13,597 nt of DNA, taken from CAZXCQ01 sp964639275 (GTDB lineage Bacteria > Desulfobacterota > DSM-4660 > Desulfatiglandales > Desulfatiglandaceae). The position numbers were made by a program, and so were the translations under genes. Each line of letters starts with the position of its first letter. The first letter of the stretch is position 1. Shown here in pieces: positions 1 to 7,927 of the stretch. The DNA is taken from assembly GCA_964639275.1 (NCBI GenBank), contig CAZXCQ010000179.1, forward strand, positions 1-13,597, given 5' to 3'. Below the pieces are notes generated by a model, which searched no databases, had not been told where the DNA came from, and worked only from the letters and a program-made list of their open reading frames with translations.

Positions 1-36
1 GGTTTTCTTTCGGCAACACTGTTTCTCGTTTAATCC

Positions 37-516
37 TTATATCGGAATTCCAGGAAATTCCCAATCCAGTTGTTTCGGGTCAGAGAGTATTAAAGCCTCG
101 AATTCATGGAGTTGGATGTAGGGAACAAAGCGTGTGTCGCTAAGCTCTCCGTTTATATCCGCCGCAAGGGCTTCTTCCAAAGCGGAAACCCGGCGGTAAG
201 GGTCCATTTCATGATATGCCTCGGCGTATCCCGGAAAATCTCTAGGCAGGGCATAGAGATCAAACATGGTCGTAAATCGGGCGTCCGGATTTCGGTCTTC
301 CTTCATCCAGGTGCAAATATCCCTTTTTACCGTGGCGTAGGCGCTGGCCCGCCGCCATCCACCCCGGTATTCAACATCCAGCCGGTTGTTTTTGCTTGTC
401 AAGACACAGCGGGCATCGGCCCAAACCAGGCGTTCGCCCAAATAGGGTCCAAGGACTTCTTTAACGAAACGTTCCTCGGTCTGTCCTTCCGCGGTAATAT
501 GGAGTCTTATCGGCAC
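37..516 (-). CDS. DUF4276 family protein, probably C-terminally truncated
   Basis: The protein (159 aa from the chosen start) matches my memory of DUF4276 proteins. It opens with IRLHITAEGQTEERFV, has MFDLYALPRDFPGYAEA at about residues 84-100, and PYIQLHEFEALILSDP at about 132-147. The family often sits beside an AAA ATPase and may be Toprim-like: the early Glu (E10) and later Asp/Glu residues fit a metal-binding nuclease, but that role is inferred. I prefer the GTG at 516 over the ATG at 564. The GTG shares one base with the upstream ATPase stop (TAGTG), has a G-rich stretch just upstream, and puts the conserved IRLHIT motif at the N-terminus. Family members are usually well over 200 aa. 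Here the reading frame stops right after LDWEF, and the conserved C-terminal part is missing. A one-base skip near position 52 would restore LDWEFLEF for a few codons before another stop, so the gene may be frameshifted. Product identity is fairly sure; function is not. Confidence 0.8.
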   Translation of the reverse strand: MPIRLHITAEGQTEERFVKEVLGPYLGERLVWADARCVLTSKNNRLDVEYRGGWRRASAYATVKRDICTWMKEDRNPDARFTTMFDLYALPRDFPGYAEAYHEMDPYRRVSALEEALAADINGELSDTRFVPYIQLHEFEALILSDPKQLDWEFPGIPI

Positions 517-1646
517 TATGGGCGTCCCCCCAGCACATTCTTTTCCCAGAGTTCGCTCAGACAATACCTTTCAAGCCATTCGCCCAAGTCCTCCTCATTC
601 AACCGTCTGAACAGCGTTCTTGGTCGTTTTTCGTCCCGTTCGACGATCATCACTTGATCAGCCGTGAACTCATCTACCAGGCGCGAAGACTGGGTGGCCA
701 GAATGACCTGGGTCGCAGGTGCAGCCGCCTTAACCATGCCTGCCAGCGACGATATGGCTGCCGGATGAAGCCCCAGTTCCGGCTCGTCCACAATAATAAC
801 CCTTGGCCGAAGATTCGGCGGCTGCATAAAGAGGGTTGCCAGCGCCATGAAACGTAAAGAGCCATCGGACAACTGGTGCGGCCCGAAAAGATAATCCGAC
901 CCCTTCTCCCGCCAATTCAGCCGGACGTACCTGTCATTTTCTGGTAAAGGCTCCAGATCGAAGTCTAAGAACTGGGGCACCATCAATTGAATGTGACGTA
1001 CGATGCGATCATAATATCGTTTGCCGGGATCTTTAATGCGCAGTTGACGCAGGAAGGCGGCGAGATTTCCGCCATCGCTTCTAAGAAACCTGGCATCGTC
1101 AACATAGCCTTCACTGCGGATTTTAGATGTCGCTGAGGTATCATGGAACTGAAATACCTGACATCGCGAGAGAAGGGAAAAAACAACCTGACAGGTCTGG
1201 TCCCCCTTTTCAGCACACTCCCTTAACTGAGATTCCCGCACACCGCCCCCGAGGTTGCGGGTTTGCGGCCTAGCTCTTCCCGACGCATGGTAAACGATCG
1301 TCTCGTCTTTCAGGAACAGTCGCCCGGTCGCATCCCGGTTCATCACAAAAGAGTACTCATCCTTAGCTCGTACGTCCTCAAAGCGGAGTCGTGCCGACAC
1401 CTCTGACGTTACCTTGGCTCCCAGATACAGCAGGGAGTCCGCAAACCCCTGGTCCGCCACATATTGCTGTAGCGCACCGGTCGTCATGTAGTTGAGCATC
1501 TTGAAAAACGACACCAGGTTGCTCTTCCCGGCGCCGTTCGCTCCCAGCATGACTGTTATCGGTCCTAATTCTATCGTTTGTCCTTCAGCATCGATGGATT
1601 TGAATCCTTTTAATTCGATGCTCTTTAGTTCCAGTTGTTCCGTCAT
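516..1646 (-). CDS. AAA family ATPase (SMC/RecF/OLD-like ABC ATPase)
   Basis: This 376-aa protein is a complete ABC-type AAA ATPase of the AAA_21 / OLD-like kind. The N-terminal strand LKSIELKGFKSI leads to a Walker A motif GANGAGKS (residues 35-42). An ABC signature LSDGS lies at 259-263, Walker B VIIVDEPELGLHP at 283-295, and a switch segment ILATQSS near 315-321. The middle (about 60-250) is variable and would hold the short coiled-coil or lid region. The ATG at 1646 has a good Shine-Dalgarno AGGAG (complement of 1653-1657). The stop codon overlaps the GTG of the DUF4276 gene by one base, so the two are almost certainly translationally coupled. Such pairs resemble the ATPase/Toprim arrangement of OLD and PARIS-like anti-phage systems: the ATPase would act as sensor or switch for a nuclease effector. 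The ATPase call is firm; the anti-phage role is inferred from partner and neighbourhood. Confidence 0.9.
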   Translation of the reverse strand: MTEQLELKSIELKGFKSIDAEGQTIELGPITVMLGANGAGKSNLVSFFKMLNYMTTGALQQYVADQGFADSLLYLGAKVTSEVSARLRFEDVRAKDEYSFVMNRDATGRLFLKDETIVYHASGRARPQTRNLGGGVRESQLRECAEKGDQTCQVVFSLLSRCQVFQFHDTSATSKIRSEGYVDDARFLRSDGGNLAAFLRQLRIKDPGKRYYDRIVRHIQLMVPQFLDFDLEPLPENDRYVRLNWREKGSDYLFGPHQLSDGSLRFMALATLFMQPPNLRPRVIIVDEPELGLHPAAISSLAGMVKAAAPATQVILATQSSRLVDEFTADQVMIVERDEKRPRTLFRRLNEEDLGEWLERYCLSELWEKNVLGGRP

Positions 1647-1689
1647 GGGAATCTCCTAAATGTTTTTTCTCTATTCTCCGACGCTCCCG

Positions 1690-2010
1690 AGTCAATTCGC
1701 TCCGCAGTGCGGAGCGTTTCGAAAATACCAAGTAAAACTGCCGCATATTGCGCAACGCCTGAACAGAGTCCCCTTTGCCGTATTCTTTCGTCAGACGTCC
1801 TGCGAGATCATCCGGCAACGCCTTGCCATATTCGGCCCGTTCCTTCCCTTCGTGTTCATGCTCCACAATCAGATATCCGATTTGTCAATATGCCTGAACC
1901 ATGTCAAAATTGACGGCACGGCAGGCCGACGAACGCGCCTTTTCCAAAACAGCGCGGATTTCAGCGTAAAAAGTGGCGACTTTTACCAATTTGTTCTTAC
2001 TTTTATCCAT
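1690..2010 (-). pseudogene. DUF1016 (YhcG-type PD-(D/E)XK nuclease) pseudogene, N-terminal remnant
   Basis: Reading from the ATG at 2010 gives a typical DUF1016 N-terminus: ...ACRAVNFDMVQAY, then TGA, then QIGYLIVEHEHEGKERAEYG and LTKEYGKGDSVQALRNMRQF, ending with RSALRSELT. The family has a Trp where the TGA (1885-1887) stands (Y-W-Q-I-G), so this is a TGG-to-TGA nonsense change with the frame intact on both sides. Homology stops at about 1690, just before where the family reads WTHYRLLL. The C-terminal PD-(D/E)XK nuclease half is absent, and the ATPase gene follows within about 45 bases. The start codon lies 7 bases after the methyltransferase stop, so the gene was part of the same transcript. 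DUF1016/YhcG proteins are nucleases often seen next to restriction-modification genes. The remnant is certainly not functional in its current form; a 93-codon piece starting at 1866 remains open but lacks the catalytic part. Confidence 0.85.
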
Positions 2011-2016
2011 CGTTCA

Positions 2017-3723
2017 TCATTCCGCATTCATGATTCTTCCTATCCTGTCATATTCTTCCAGACATTTCGTTTTGGACATATATTCACCAAAAGCCTGCTC
2101 TTCCTTTCGCTTCAAAACCGGAAAAGTATCCAAAATGTATAAAAACTCCTCCCGGCTCAGCCCGCAATGATGGGCCACGTAAGCATCAATCTCAGCCCTT
2201 AGCTGTGCCCGGTCTCCTATGTCTCGGCAATCAAGCGTGCGATCATAAACACCGCATCCAACAGGCCACTCATTAGTAAAGAAACGTGCTGAATCTATAA
2301 TTCTTTGGCGAAGCTCTCTTTCGTGTTGCGGACCATATGAGTCAGGAGAGACAGAATCTGCTGGGTACCAAAAATCAGGATTGCACCAATCATCTGAAAA
2401 AACCTTAGACCACAAGACAGAGAGCCTTTCGGAGCAACAAACCAATCGTGCGGCTCGAGCTAATAGAAAAGGATGTTTATTGTATAGGGAAGAAGGCACT
2501 GGTAATTGCTCAATATGAAAGATGTTAACATTACTCGTGGCTCGAAACCGAATCGAAAAATCCTTTACGAATGAGCATAGAACCCCAAGAAGTTGTAGCA
2601 GAAAACCTGCGCGAGTCGAGTCTTCTTTGAAATCGATACAGGTGCATTTCACTTCACAGAATACATTAGATGGAACAATCGCCGCAGCCAATGTTCTTTC
2701 ATTCATAGCAGCAGCTACACCTCTGAAGCAAAGACGATATTTTTTAGGACCTCTTGATGAGAGCTTTCCATATTTTTTCACTATGAAATTATCAGCTTCT
2801 TGGAAATCAAGGTAGAATCTTGGCTCACTAAATTCCCAGTCGTAATGCCAGATGTTCTTCCCCTCTAACAGTGGATAGCCGGCCATCCTTTCATTCAGTA
2901 GACTGGCGTCAGATGTGACGTTCAATTCTTGATATATTTCTAAGTCTTTTATATTACTCATCAATATGTGATTTGAATAACAGGTATCGAGTATCTTTAA
3001 AGACCCCGATGAATCGATTTCCAACGGTGTAAGAGTTAGGGGAGAAAATTTTTTCACTTGGTCCATTGTCATTTCCAGAACATTCATATCAATCGCAGGC
3101 AACCTTTCAGGATCATGCTCCATAAAGGCACATTTAAATGATTCTGTTTCACCCCCTTTTTGCGTGCTAAACGAAACAAACTTAAATCGGCCGTCTATAG
3201 CGGTAAAGACTGTTGGCCATCGATTTTCGAAGCAATAAAGGCATCTGATCTGGCTCTTTTCGAAAAAAAGTCTGCGAAGCGGAAGGCACCCCTGGTCGGT
3301 ATAAAGCCCACTTGGAACAACAATACCCATTCTACCCCCACGGCAGAGCAATTGAAAAAACTGCTCCAAAAAAGCCTTGTAAATATCAACCTTACCCTTT
3401 GTAAGAGACGAATAGGCAACTGGTTCCTTAAAGTAGGTAGATGCTTCTTGAAAAATATTCTCATATGAATTCCATTTCACGGCTATCTCTGGATGCTTAT
3501 CGTGAATCTCCTTTATCTTTTTAATGGCTTCTTGCTTTGTGTATCTTCGAAACTGGGGATCAAACTGAAGATAGAACTCTTGTGTGCTTGGTTGGAGAAC
3601 GTCCCATGGGGGATTACCGACGGTCGCATTGAATCCTCCTTTTCCATCTTTGGCAAACACATCCGGAAAGGCGAGACCCCAGTGGAACAAATCGTGCCTG
3701 GATGTGTATTCTTCAATCAGAGA
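2017..3723 (-). CDS. Eco57I-type DNA methyltransferase, C-terminal half (catalytic motif IV and target recognition), cut off by in-frame TGA
   Basis: This is the 3' half of the large methyltransferase gene that begins at 5961, in the same reading frame after the TGA at 3724-3726. The frame continues SLIEEYTSRHDLFHWGLAFP without loss. It contains the adenine-methyltransferase catalytic motif NPPW (complement near 3606-3615), then a long target-recognition region and a very family-typical C-terminus (LRAEIDAYVAHHCGLSREEF, YILDTFPVLKRKEEQAFGEY). The only initiation options near the front are weak, such as the TTG at 3690, with no clear ribosome site. If made alone it would lack SAM-binding motif I. 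The stretch from about 2400 to 3500 looks more AT-rich than the 5' half, as is common for exchanged target-recognition domains. The end is intact: 568 codons follow the TGA, giving about 1314 codons for the unbroken gene. Whether two polypeptides could reassemble, or the TGA is read through, cannot be judged here. Confidence 0.85.
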   Translation of the reverse strand, partial: SLIEEYTSRHDLFHWGLAFPDVFAKDGKGGFNATVGNPPWDVLQPSTQEFYLQFDPQFRRYTKQEAIKKIKEIHDKHPEIAVKWNSYENIFQEASTYFKEPVAYSSLTKGKVDIYKAFLEQFFQLLCRGGRMGIVVPSGLYTDQGCLPLRRLFFEKSQIRCLYCFENRWPTVFTAIDGRFKFVSFSTQKGGETESFKCAFMEHDPERLPAIDMNVLEMTMDQVKKFSPLTLTPLEIDSSGSLKILDTCYSNHILMSNIKDLEIYQELNVTSDASLLNERMAGYPLLEGKNIWHYDWEFSEPRFYLDFQEADNFIVKKYGKLSSRGPKKYRLCFRGVAAAMNERTLAAAIVPSNVFCEVKCTCIDFKEDSTRAGFLLQLLGVLCSFVKDFSIRFRATSNVNIFHIEQLPVPSSLYNKHPFLLARAARLVCCSERLSVLWSKVFSDDWCNPDFWYPADSVSPDSYGPQHERELRQRIIDSARFFTNEWPVGCGVYDRTLDCRDIGDRAQLRAEIDAYVAHHCGLSREEFLYILDTFPVLKRKEEQAFGEYMSKTKCLEEYDRIGRIMNAE

Positions 3724-5961
3724 TCAAATCTCCAGTAAGCGAGCATTGCCAATACCCGTGATGTCCTCTCCCTTTGTGAGCTGCAGAAAAAGGTCACTGT
3801 ATTCTTTTTCAGTTATGGTGCCATCCATGAGGTAGGCAGTGAAGAGATCAGCCAGGGGAGCGAGAGTAGCCTGCGTCTTTTCGGAAGCCTCATCATACAT
3901 CGCCTTCTGTTGATCCGTGTCGTCCTCGGGGATTTCTGTTATTGATTTGACCGTTTGGGCTGCTTCTGCGAGACCTTTGGCTATGTCATCGAAGTTGAAT
4001 TTGAGTTGGGGCTTTTCCTTCTTCTTGCGGTCCTTTTTCCTCTCAGGGATCTCCCTTAGCTGATCGATGGTCCGGATGCCGATCAGGCTGTTTCCCTGGC
4101 GGAGGTGATGATCGATGAATGTCAATCTGTGATCCGTTGCAAAGCAGTTGAGCCAGAGGGAAAGTCTGGCCAGGTTTACGGCAAGGGGATTGAGATCCAC
4201 CCCATAGAGAGAGTGCCGGGTGATGAGCCGTCGCCAATAGTTCGGATCGCTCGTTGTCTTGGTCTGAACACCATCCATGGCAGGGATTTGCGCTAAAAGC
4301 TCAACAACCAGTCCGGACATCTGGTTGGAGGCATCCACGAGGAAATGGCCGCTCCCCATGGCCGGGTCGCAAACTTTAAAATGGAGAAGTTCTTCGCTTA
4401 CAAAGCGCTCGATCAAGGCCAGGGCGGAACGAGTTGCCCCGCGGCGAGCACTGTCGTCGTAACCGAAACGGGCCTGGTCGAGGAATTCGTCAAACCTGCA
4501 GCGGTAATCATTCTCGAACTTCTCCCTCAGAGGATCAATGATGGCCCTTTCATTCAGGAAGCGCACCAGAGGCTCTGGCGTGTAATAGGAACCTGTCTGT
4601 TTTCTTTCAAGGGCCGTTTGGGCGAAAAACACGTCCCCTTTTTTGATCTTTTTAAGCAAGCGAGCATCTTGGGACGGTTTTCCATCGGAATCCAGCCGAA
4701 GGACAGGGCCTTTCTTGGTCATCCAGCGATTGAAAGGGACGTCCGCTATAACAATATTATATTCCAGGATGTTCTCGTATAGCTCCCCAAGGTGCCTTAC
4801 TTCAAGGTCTTCATAAGGGATCTCGTACTCTTCATCCGGATTAGCGTTTTGCGGTTCAACATAGGCCAGTAAGTACAGGGCGCGAGAAAGGAAGTCGTTC
4901 CGAAGTTTGTGCCCACCGAGAAATTTCTCTTCCTCATCATCAAAAAGCCCGCCATTGTATCCCATGATGCCGTACTCGGGGTCCCCGTCATTTACTGCGT
5001 TGACCAGACTTTTGAGGTGCTGCCAAAGGTCAAAAGCGTCGTGGTCCTTTCGTTTTCCCCATTGAAATTTATGGGCCTCCCTGCACAAGGACCGGATGGA
5101 ATGTTTCTCGTAGGTCTCCGCTTTTTCTTTATCGGAGGGTAAAAGCCTTCTGGCTTCGGCGTAGAAAAAGAAGAGGCACCAGTAGAGTAGCTTAACCGCG
5201 CTTTCAAAGATCTCTTTTCGCTCTTTCTCTGTATATTCCTCTCCCTTTTTTGGGGTGTCCGCTATGAAGCCGTTGCAGAGATACTGGAGGACTTCATCCA
5301 TCTGATAAAGGAACGGTTTCTTGACATGCCTGTCCAGTATCTCCTCAGACGCCTCTTTGTCCCGGTCAAGCCTGCACTTGTAAACGCCTGCCGCCTCGTC
5401 CTTACTCGACTCTTCTTTTTCTTCGGAGTCTTCTTCCGGGACAAAAGAGTCCTTGTGAAAGAACCGCTCAAAAAGAGCATACTCACGCTCGTCCCCGCTC
5501 TCCAGGGCCTCGGCAAGGGGGAGCTCCACAAAATCCTCGAACGGCCTTGAGCTTTTGGTGGAATAAAGGCGCCAGGTGGCCCCGTCTGTGAGAATTCCCC
5601 AGTTAAGCTTATACTTTTTCAAATGGACAAGCAGCTTTGCAGGCCAAAATTTTCCCACGGTCTTCTCGTCTAGGTCCCCAGCGGTATCAATAAGGCACAA
5701 GATGGCTATGAAGTTTTTGTAACCGAAGTCTTCGGAAAGGGGATAGACACCATGGGAAATAGGGCTCACTCCGGGTACAAACTGGAGATAGCCCAGGGCC
5801 TGTTTCATGAACGTTTCCCAGAGAGTCTCCAAGTTCCCATGGGTGCGGGTCTTCCAGGCGTGAACAAGGGTGGCCATCCGGCCACGGGCAAGGTCGTCAA
5901 GCCGGATTTCCTTTCCTATTTCATCTATAAAAAGTGTGCTGAACAGGCCGTTGTTTTTCAT
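3724..5961 (-). CDS. Eco57I-type (type IIG / PglX-like) restriction-modification methyltransferase, N-terminal part, ended by in-frame TGA
   Basis: This 745-aa product is the N-terminal part of a giant N6-adenine methyltransferase of the Eco57I/type IIG family. Residues about 117-133 (KLNWGILTDGATWRLY) resemble the nuclease-like N-terminal domain of these enzymes. A helical connector follows, then motif X KQTGSYYTP at 454-462, SAM-binding motif I DPAMGSGHFLV at 532-542, motif II GVDLNPLAVNLARLSLWL at 587-604 and GNSLIG near 623-628. The expected catalytic NPPW lies beyond the stop, about residue 783 of the uninterrupted frame, so this piece cannot methylate DNA alone. The ATG at 5961 overlaps the upstream stop as ATGA, indicating translational coupling in an operon with the small protein and the DUF4007 gene. 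The intact parent would be a combined methylase/nuclease, or the methylase of a BREX-like system. A Lys/Glu-rich linker at about 640-700 precedes the break. Family assignment is firm; specificity is unknown. Confidence 0.9.
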   Translation of the reverse strand: MKNNGLFSTLFIDEIGKEIRLDDLARGRMATLVHAWKTRTHGNLETLWETFMKQALGYLQFVPGVSPISHGVYPLSEDFGYKNFIAILCLIDTAGDLDEKTVGKFWPAKLLVHLKKYKLNWGILTDGATWRLYSTKSSRPFEDFVELPLAEALESGDEREYALFERFFHKDSFVPEEDSEEKEESSKDEAAGVYKCRLDRDKEASEEILDRHVKKPFLYQMDEVLQYLCNGFIADTPKKGEEYTEKERKEIFESAVKLLYWCLFFFYAEARRLLPSDKEKAETYEKHSIRSLCREAHKFQWGKRKDHDAFDLWQHLKSLVNAVNDGDPEYGIMGYNGGLFDDEEEKFLGGHKLRNDFLSRALYLLAYVEPQNANPDEEYEIPYEDLEVRHLGELYENILEYNIVIADVPFNRWMTKKGPVLRLDSDGKPSQDARLLKKIKKGDVFFAQTALERKQTGSYYTPEPLVRFLNERAIIDPLREKFENDYRCRFDEFLDQARFGYDDSARRGATRSALALIERFVSEELLHFKVCDPAMGSGHFLVDASNQMSGLVVELLAQIPAMDGVQTKTTSDPNYWRRLITRHSLYGVDLNPLAVNLARLSLWLNCFATDHRLTFIDHHLRQGNSLIGIRTIDQLREIPERKKDRKKKEKPQLKFNFDDIAKGLAEAAQTVKSITEIPEDDTDQQKAMYDEASEKTQATLAPLADLFTAYLMDGTITEKEYSDLFLQLTKGEDITGIGNARLLEI

Positions 5962-6434
5962 GTGAGGGCGTAAGTTTCCTTTTGGTCAACTATAAATTGA
6001 TATTGAGGGTATCGAGTGAATTTCCTTTCAGCGAGGGCTGAGTCAAACTGCAAGACAAAGAGCATCGTCGGCGATTTGGTCCACGTCTCGACGTGCTTCG
6101 CAAAATCATCTAAGGCATTGTGCTGGGCGCTCCATGTTGCTTTCAAGAATTCCATGCCTGTCACAATGATGACGGATTTATCGCCTATGGTTCGGAGCAA
6201 CCTGAAAAGCCGCGATACATTCAGTGAGCTGATCGTTTCAGCCAGGTCCTGTTTTTCCTGAAAATGATCAAGCAGGTCCACATGCTGAGACCCGGTCTGT
6301 TTTGCCAGCTCCATGGCCCAGTCTTTCTGACCGGCATAATCGTGAGTGAGGACAATACAGGCCCTGCCTCTTGGTCGTTTTTGAAGTCCCTGCATCAGCT
6401 TTATCATGTCAACCGGCTCATTCACCTGAGTCAC
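5958..6434 (-). CDS. Small BrxF-like protein with degenerate P-loop
   Basis: This 158-aa protein has the layout of a small P-loop ATPase: a first hydrophobic strand ACIVLT (25-30), a second core strand SVIIVTGMEFL (87-97), a third MLFVLQF (134-140), and an ending with a YPQY motif (152-155). However, the loop after strand one reads HDYAGQKDW, with no GxxGxGK[ST], so classic ATP binding is unlikely. The overall order recalls BrxF, a small P-loop protein of type 3 BREX, but I make this comparison from memory and it is tentative. The start is a GTG at 6434 placed after GGGG; an ATG ten codons in is an alternative. It begins 6 bases after the DUF4007 stop, and its TGA overlaps the methyltransferase ATG, so it is tightly bound into the operon. 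It probably forms a complex with, or supports, the methyltransferase. Confidence 0.6.
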   Translation of the reverse strand: MTQVNEPVDMIKLMQGLQKRPRGRACIVLTHDYAGQKDWAMELAKQTGSQHVDLLDHFQEKQDLAETISSLNVSRLFRLLRTIGDKSVIIVTGMEFLKATWSAQHNALDDFAKHVETWTKSPTMLFVLQFDSALAERKFTRYPQYQFIVDQKETYALT

Positions 6435-6440
6435 CCCCAG

Positions 6441-7289
6441 CTAATTCCATTTTCCGGAAGGCCTTGGCTCTCCGGTCTCATAATAGGCTTTCAAGAAATC
6501 CAGGGCCTCAAAGCCCTGTTTGAGGCGAACCTGATCGAGGTTATGGGTGCTTTCGTAGCGTACCCATCCCCGTTCATGCAACAGCTCTACTTTCTGCCTC
6601 AAAGTGGGTTCATCCATTGAAAATATGAGTCCCGGAGTTCCCGACCTTTCAGAAAGTTCCCTTACTTGCAGAAGGTGGGTATTATTCTTACGGGCGTAAT
6701 CGTAAAGAATCGCTGAAAATACTACGGGCTCAGTGTTGATGTGTCGTCTTGGATACAATATGCCATCGGATGCCTGCTGGAGGATCTCCAATTTCTTGAA
6801 ATTGCGGTTGAGGTAGGCATCCACAACAAACCGCACTTCTTGCCGAAGATGTTTGGATATGGTCCTGTCCGTGTATTGCCCTTTTAGGTTATCCCTAAAA
6901 TATTTCAGCCACCCTTCCTGTCTCATTGGTTGCACATTTTGGAGCAGACTGTTAAACACCTCGTACCAAAAGAGATTTCTGTAGGATCCTGCCCCAGTAT
7001 AATGACACCACTCAAGGGTACCTTTTGCCTCAATAAAGATGTCGTGCTCGGCGATCAGCCCTCCAAAGGGACCCAAGATTTGATTTCTTGGTTGAATCAG
7101 CCCCATAGCGCTACCTACGCTGACCAGGCTTTCAAGTTGACGATCCGAGAGCCCTGTGCTCTCTCTTAGTTCTTTCCTTTTGATCTTCTTTACAGAGGGG
7201 TTTTCCTTCAAGAAATTGAGAACTCGGGCGAGTTGGTCAAAATCCAGTAAATATCCATTTGATACCTGGAATTTCCTGTTTTGCGCCAT
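6441..7289 (-). CDS. DUF4007-like winged-helix protein
   Basis: This 282-aa soluble protein starts with a helix-turn-helix-like segment (KKIKRKELRESTGLSDRQLE, about residues 34-53). Then comes a stretch resembling DUF4007 (GPFGGLIAEHDIFIEAKGTL, then EWCHYTGAGSYRNLFWYEVF). A second helical, wHTH-like region near the C-terminus (LRQKVELLHERGWVRYESTH) looks DNA-binding. DUF4007 proteins are found in DNA-modification defence loci such as dnd-type and BREX-like islands; their molecular function is not known to me. It is the first gene of the operon with the BrxF-like protein (6-base gap) and the large methyltransferase. It could recognise DNA, regulate the operon, or both. The ATG at 7289 has no strong Shine-Dalgarno (nearest AGGAT is about 17 bases upstream). 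I see no convincing promoter in the preceding 130 bases, although that stretch is AT-rich. The DUF4007 match is from memory of the pattern and could be wrong; the ORF itself is real. Confidence 0.7.
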   Translation of the reverse strand: MAQNRKFQVSNGYLLDFDQLARVLNFLKENPSVKKIKRKELRESTGLSDRQLESLVSVGSAMGLIQPRNQILGPFGGLIAEHDIFIEAKGTLEWCHYTGAGSYRNLFWYEVFNSLLQNVQPMRQEGWLKYFRDNLKGQYTDRTISKHLRQEVRFVVDAYLNRNFKKLEILQQASDGILYPRRHINTEPVVFSAILYDYARKNNTHLLQVRELSERSGTPGLIFSMDEPTLRQKVELLHERGWVRYESTHNLDQVRLKQGFEALDFLKAYYETGEPRPSGKWN

Positions 7290-7806
7290 GACTAATAAGT
7301 ACTATCCTATAGACCCTCTGATGAGGAGGTGCTAAAATTCCTTTTTCCTTTCAATCTGTTACTAGAAATAAAGAATATCAAGTACGCAAAAACCTGATGA
7401 ACCAAATCACATTTTGAAAAATAATTCAAATTTAATTAAAATTATCTTGTTCGTCAAGAAATATTGATCACCATTAGGGTTACTTACGGTTGCCAGGCCA
7501 TGAATCATGCTTTTAGCTCTGATCTCACCCATGAGGGTTTTTGCGGGATTATCGCTCTCTGTATGGCTTTTGACCTCAACTCCTCGAATTTTCATGCCTA
7601 ATATACTCTATTTCGCCTCCTTTGACTATATTTTGCCATCCTGGATGGATATATTTTGCTTTCTTGACGTTCAACCGGGTGAAAATGCAGAGATGGAGGA
7701 CCTGATCATCAATCATCTCTCGCATCCGATTTCGCTATGCTATAGCAGGACAAGGAGCGCGCAGTCTCCGGCGCGCCAAAGTCGCTATGGCGACGGAGCG
7801 GGATCA

Positions 7807-7838
7807 CCCCGGTGAAATAGATTCCAGATTTCACGGGG
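7807..7838. repeat. Strong inverted repeat (11-bp stem)
   Basis: CCCCGGTGAAAT (7807-7818) and ATTTCACGGGG (7828-7838) are complementary over 11 pairs with a single bulged G and a 9-base loop. It is not followed by a T-run, so a simple terminator is unlikely. It overlaps the left arm of the larger nested inverted repeat beginning at 7834, so the two pairings compete. Confidence 0.7.
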
Positions 7839-7927
7839 CAGGCAGGGAGAAAAAAAGTGGAATTTTCGAGAATTAATCCGCCCGAGGCGGATAAATCCCA
7901 GTGGCTCCGTGGTCTCTGCCCGCCCCG
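7834..7927. repeat. Nested imperfect inverted repeat with internal hairpin
   Basis: The outer arms 7834-7850 and 7913-7927 pair as three short helices (CGGGGC/GCCCCG, GGCA/TGCC, GAGA/TCTC) separated by a mismatch and a GG bulge. Inside is a perfect 7-bp hairpin ATCCGCC-CGA-GGCGGAT (7876-7892). This layout fits either a miniature mobile element or a structured RNA. No protein-coding function is apparent. Confidence 0.6.

Noticed and set aside
106..657. Plus-strand frame of 183 codons
   Set aside because: It is the antisense shadow of the DUF4276 and ATPase genes, which have clear motifs on the minus strand.
1698..1716. Perfect 9-bp inverted repeat CGCTCCGCA-G-TGCGGAGCG
   Set aside because: It falls in the conserved KRSALRSEL codons of the DUF1016 remnant, so protein sequence explains it.
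1885..3726. TGA recoded as Trp (or selenocysteine) to explain both in-frame TGAs
   Set aside because: Elsewhere TGA is plainly a stop: the ATGA overlap at 5958-5961 and the GTGA overlap at 9507-9510. DUF1016 is also truncated, so decay is the simpler reading, and no selenocysteine would be expected at a Trp position.
7407..7595. Minus-strand 62-codon frame upstream of the DUF4007 gene
   Set aside because: No recognisable family, no clear ribosome site, AT-rich composition at its end; not supportable as a gene.
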